Source: Amoebophrya sp. A120
Lineage: Eukaryota; Sar; Dinophyceae; Syndiniales; Amoebophryaceae
Assembly: GCA_905178155.1 (NCBI GenBank)
Contig: CAJINV010000040.1
Coordinates: 4,970 to 33,492, forward strand
Reading direction: 5' to 3'
DNA length: 28,523 bases
Below, in pieces: positions 25,655 to 28,523 of the stretch (within the stretch, counting starts at the first letter, position 1; each line of letters starts with the position of its first letter). The translations under genes were made by a program, and so were the position numbers. The notes below the pieces were generated by a model, which saw only the letters and a program-made list of their open reading frames with translations, was not told the DNA's origin and searched no databases.

Positions 25655-26212
25655 TTAGTACGCGACATCGCAGAAGATCTGCGCTTCTTGCTTCTCCGCG
25701 ACGCTCAGGTCAGACGGCAGGCCTCTGGTGCAGAAACCCGAGTAGCTTCCGGTAGGATTGCACGTTCCCGCGGTCTCCACCCATCCAGACGGGCAGGTAG
25801 CGGTCGGTCCAGTGAGTCCAGAGAGCTTAGTCGCGGCCGCCGCAACCTGTTGGGCAATTGTGGACAAATCACCGCTGGACAGTCCGGTCAGCTTCAGAAA
25901 GCTCGCAGCACCCGTGGAGTAAGGCAAAGTAAACTTGCCGACGGTCGTGGGCGACGACCCCATTGCGGCTTTCACCGCTGCTGTGAGCTGCTTCTCCTCC
26001 GGCGATGACGGAGCGGCAGCAGCAAACGCTTCAGCGCCCGCGAGTAAATCTCCGGTCACCCCTCCCAACTTCGCATCCGACGGCATGGTGGCAGCAGTCA
26101 ATCCAGCTGCACCTCCTCCAGACAGCGAGCCGATAAGCCCCGACGCTGCCGACGCGCTGTCCCTCACTTTGAGGGCGGAGGCGGCTCCAAAAAGGCAGAA
26201 AACAACGCGCAT
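25655..26212 (-). CDS. Secreted protein with SFL motif and a CPW-WPC domain lacking WPC
   Basis: 185 aa, signal peptide MRVVFCLFGAASA. Residues 15-100 are Gly/Ala/Ser-rich. SFLK lies at 104-107 in TGAASFLKLTG. After an Ala-rich helix, the CPW-WPC domain begins at C140 (CPSGW, the canonical CPxxW) and continues with TCNP, SYSGFC and a final FCDVAY, where the stop replaces WPC. The last disulfide partner is therefore missing, as in the proteins at 14061 and 15099. No following exon restoring it is visible. It combines the SFL motif with CPW-WPC in one chain. Confidence 0.87.
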   Translation of the reverse strand: MRVVFCLFGAASALKVRDSASAASGLIGSLSGGGAAGLTAATMPSDAKLGGVTGDLLAGAEAFAAAAPSSPEEKQLTAAVKAAMGSSPTTVGKFTLPYSTGAASFLKLTGLSSGDLSTIAQQVAAAATKLSGLTGPTATCPSGWVETAGTCNPTGSYSGFCTRGLPSDLSVAEKQEAQIFCDVAY

Positions 26213-26553
26213 GTTGCTCGACTAAAAGGTAAACTAGATTTCTTGGTTCTAAATTTTGTTGGTCATGGACACAATGAGGAGAAAAATAATCCAGGTGGCC
26301 GTTTAGATTCCAATCTCTCCGCGAAACAGCATATGACGAGGACTATAAATTTGCTTACCACATTTGTTTCTCATCACTCAGCGATTGGGGTGATGACGAC
26401 TCATATAGAACACAGAAGAAGAAACTATTTTGATGGAGCGCATGAAGAACTCACGAAGCAGAGTTGAGATTTCAAAAGCGAAACATAGACGCGTTTTTCA
26501 TCAGTCAAATGTAGGAAGGTCCGCTCGAGCGGCTCCGGGCGCCAAGGAGAGAT
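26213..26553. other. Intergenic region, no gene seen
   Basis: Leader of the 25655 gene, without the long T-run typical of its neighbours, and 3' region of the 26554 gene. No supported frames or repeats. Confidence 0.5.
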
Positions 26554-27672
26554 TTAGCGCAGCTGTGACTGCAAGCTGGAAATGGCCTGCATCTCACCCT
26601 TGACAGCTGCGATATCTGCACCGGAGACGAAGGTCGGAGTCTCAATGTCCACGTTCAGCACCGGAGCGGAGCGCGGCACATCATCACCACTCAGGAAGGA
26701 GCTGTGGGACATTTCAGCTTCCAAGCTAGCGAGGCGCTTGGCCGCGTACGCAAATCCGTCAGCCGTCAGGCGTGCCATATCTACCTTCTTGCCCTTTGAA
26801 GCGGAGTCAACCATCACGTGCACAGTCGGCTCACGGGAAGGAGAGGCCTTCAAGAAGGACGCGCCCAAAGCAGCGGAGCGAATGGCTTGGAAGGATTTTT
26901 CAATGCTCTGCTCGAGCGACGTCTTGATGGATTGGTACTCACTTTCCAGGACCGAGGCCGGGGCACCTGCTTCAAAGTACACGTCAGTCTTGCCCTTTTG
27001 CAGAAAGGACGCGGCTTTCAACGCGGCCAACTCCTGGGTGAACCCTGCATGTGGCACGTCATAGTGGATGTCGATCACAGACGGGAGCGAGGCCTGCATG
27101 GTGGACTGAATGGCAACTGGCGGCACGAAAGGCTCCAGAAAGCTGGACTTGCCGCGCACGATCCGGCCGATCTTCGCGATCTCTGCAGAGAGCATAGCCT
27201 GCTTGAGGGATGCGTCCGCGGCAGCTTCGGCCGACGACTTTGCAGATTCAGTTTTGAAAATAGACGAGACGGCAGCGTCAACCGACGCCTTGTCTTCAGC
27301 AGGAGCGTGCAACACGAATTCATGATCCGCAGCTGGAGCGAGCGACGAATAACCCTGGAGAAACGAGTGATGCGCGCCAACGATGCTGTGAACCTTGGCA
27401 ATCTCTGCGTTCAGAAGACGTTGCTTGTCCGCTAGCCCCGCCGCTTCCAGACCCTTTTCATGGGCCTTCTCAACAGCCATCAGCGCATCAATGTCAGCGT
27501 TTGCCTCGGCAGATGGCATGGAGGGGGGCATCAGGTTCAAAGTGTAAGGAGTCGCGTCGGCGGCCTTACCCGCAATGCCCGATGCCACACCCGGCGGCAC
27601 CATTTCCAGCGGGTCAGGGAACATCCGCGCACCATGAGCGCACAGGGAAGTCGCTGCAAGCACACGAAACAT
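26554..27672 (-). CDS. Large secreted SFL-module protein with five SFL motifs
   Basis: 372 aa from the ATG at 27672, signal peptide MFRVLAATSLCAHGA. It contains five SFL motifs: HHSFLQ (103-106), KSSFLE (177-180), AASFLQ (222-225), GASFLK (272-275) and HSSFLS (325-328). Each module starts with a strand (HEFVLHAPAE; SVIDIHYDVP; TDVYFEAGAP; TVHVMVDSAS; PVLNVDIETP) and continues as an Ala/Glu/Lys helix. NAEIAKVHSIV and SAEIAKIGRIV show two modules to be near copies. The third module is shortened. Apart from one near the signal peptide there are no cysteines. This is the fullest version of the module family and the best template for describing it. No match to a known domain is recognised. Confidence 0.9.
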   Translation of the reverse strand: MFRVLAATSLCAHGARMFPDPLEMVPPGVASGIAGKAADATPYTLNLMPPSMPSAEANADIDALMAVEKAHEKGLEAAGLADKQRLLNAEIAKVHSIVGAHHSFLQGYSSLAPAADHEFVLHAPAEDKASVDAAVSSIFKTESAKSSAEAAADASLKQAMLSAEIAKIGRIVRGKSSFLEPFVPPVAIQSTMQASLPSVIDIHYDVPHAGFTQELAALKAASFLQKGKTDVYFEAGAPASVLESEYQSIKTSLEQSIEKSFQAIRSAALGASFLKASPSREPTVHVMVDSASKGKKVDMARLTADGFAYAAKRLASLEAEMSHSSFLSGDDVPRSAPVLNVDIETPTFVSGADIAAVKGEMQAISSLQSQLR

Positions 27673-27685
27673 CTTGTTTCTGTGA

Positions 27686-27702
27686 CTAACAAAACAAAGA
27701 AA
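27686..27702 (-). promoter_or_regulatory. Polypyrimidine tract and AG, probable trans-splice acceptor
   Basis: The coding strand shows TTTTTCTTTGTTTTGTTAG, ending 13 bases before the ATG at 27672. Position and composition suit a spliced-leader acceptor. Confidence 0.45.
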
Positions 27703-27957
27703 AAGATTCACTACAAGGATCACACGCTTCAAATAAGCATTGCAGACCACATCTGGGAGCTCGCGAAGTTTGGTAGGCCTTTTGCATTTGCGCTCATTAT
27801 TTGGGGCAACGATTTGCGCTCATTTTGTAACGTTTGAACAAAACGACACTCAAAGGAGTGGATCTCAGACCTTTTGTCGCGGTCCGTCAGAAAACTCTGA
27901 TTCAATCATTTGCACTGATATTCACGCACAAGTCCGCGTTGCTCTTGGATCATCAGT

Positions 27958-28523
27958 TCAGCATCCTCCCGGACAGGACGCAGCCGCCGAGGCGTAGGTC
28001 GGGTGCGGCCGGGGGGCATGCTCCATACCCAACATCATTTCCCGGAAGGCAGCCAAGCCCGTGGTGTCCGGCTGCGGCGGGACCGGGAGACTTCCCATGG
28101 CGCCCAGAATCGCATCGCCTTTGCGCAGAAAACTGGAGGGAGTGAGCGCCGCCAGAAGGGCCTGCAGGTGTTTTTGAGTACAGAGTGAGTATGTTATTTT
28201 TCCCGAGCAGAAAAATGTGTGAACAAACGAGCGACGAGAAAATGCAGATTCACAAAGAAAGAGTATTATACTTTATCAGAACGCAACTCCTGAGCCGCCG
28301 CAGCGATACGATTGTCCAGCGCCAAGCCGCTTTCCATGGACGACATGGCCGAAGCCGCGTCAAAGGCCGGGAAGTGGTACCGGACGTTCACTTCTGGCAG
28401 GCTGTGGGCAATTTCACCAGTGAATTCTGCTTTTTCAGCCGGGAGGCCGTAATTTCCGGGGGCCGTCGGCGAGTTAAACGCCGTGAAGCCAGCGACGAGC
28501 GTCGCGCACGATGCAAAAACAGT
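27958..28523 (-). CDS. Two-exon secreted SFL protein, CPW-WPC remnant, 5' end cut by the window
   Basis: Exon 1 (28272 to the window edge) opens inside a signal peptide (TVFASCATLVAGF) and ends ...AAAAQELRSDK. Exon 2 (27958-28161) reads ALLAALTPSSFLRKGD...FREMMLGMEHAPRPHPTYASAAASCPGGC and stops. The intron is 110 bp, phase 0, donor AAA|GTATAAT and acceptor CACCTGCAG|G. The FREMM(I/L)GM.H.PRPH segment and the SFLR before it match the protein at 15099, where two CPW-WPC domains follow. Here the chain ends at the first CP plus GGC, so the domain is lost. Exon 2 has no ATG of its own. The start lies beyond the window. Confidence 0.8.
28162..28271 (-). other. Conventional 110-bp intron
   Basis: GTATAATACTC at the donor and a pyrimidine-containing stretch ending ACACCTGCAG at the acceptor. 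No terminal inverted repeats. It matches in size the 107-bp intron of the gene at 21685. Confidence 0.7.

Overview
The window looks like nuclear DNA of an alveolate protist, most likely from the dinoflagellate lineage. A parasitic syndinian such as Amoebophrya would fit, but that is an inference. Four things point this way. Several secreted proteins carry the alveolate CPW-WPC cysteine domain. Every supported gene lies on the minus strand. The genes contain spliceosomal introns. Many of those introns are 'introners': short inserts with terminal inverted repeats (TIRs) and small flanking duplications, as reported for Amoebophrya. No bacterial operons, tRNA, rRNA or CRISPR are visible.

Layout. 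Positions 1-4179 are gene-poor and hold decayed repeats, including a ~0.6 kb unit duplicated at a ~970 bp period plus a partial third copy. Positions ~4180-11159 (minus) hold one large Strawberry-notch (SBNO/SNO) helicase-family gene. I reconstructed nine exons that form one open frame of 1487 codons, with further possible 3' exons. Seven of its eight internal introns are TIR-bearing introners; the first is an ordinary GT-AG intron. Positions 12385-13500 (minus) hold an unrecognised two-exon gene whose intron also carries TIRs.

From 14061 to the right edge lies a tandem, one-direction array of fifteen small genes for secreted proteins, each 0.3-1.4 kb and separated by ~270-410 bp. Six are CPW-WPC proteins or remnants of them. 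Most of the rest are built from an apparently undescribed alanine-rich module: a short beta-like strand, a ~40-50 residue helix, then a motif S-F-L-[QKRES]. The SFL motif also occurs in most of the CPW-WPC members. One array protein carries a cysteine pattern that matches a Frizzled-type cysteine-rich domain. Two array genes (at 21685-22235 and 27958-28523) have ordinary ~110 bp GT-AG introns. The gene at 23800-24653 appears to contain a third introner family. T-rich tracts just before most start codons suit trans-splicing of separate mRNAs.

Taken together, the right half reads as a co-located secretome or surface-protein cluster that grew by tandem duplication. The left half contains nuclear housekeeping genes colonised by mobile introns. 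All exon joins are inferred from frame continuity, splice signals and flanking repeats; no transcript data were available.
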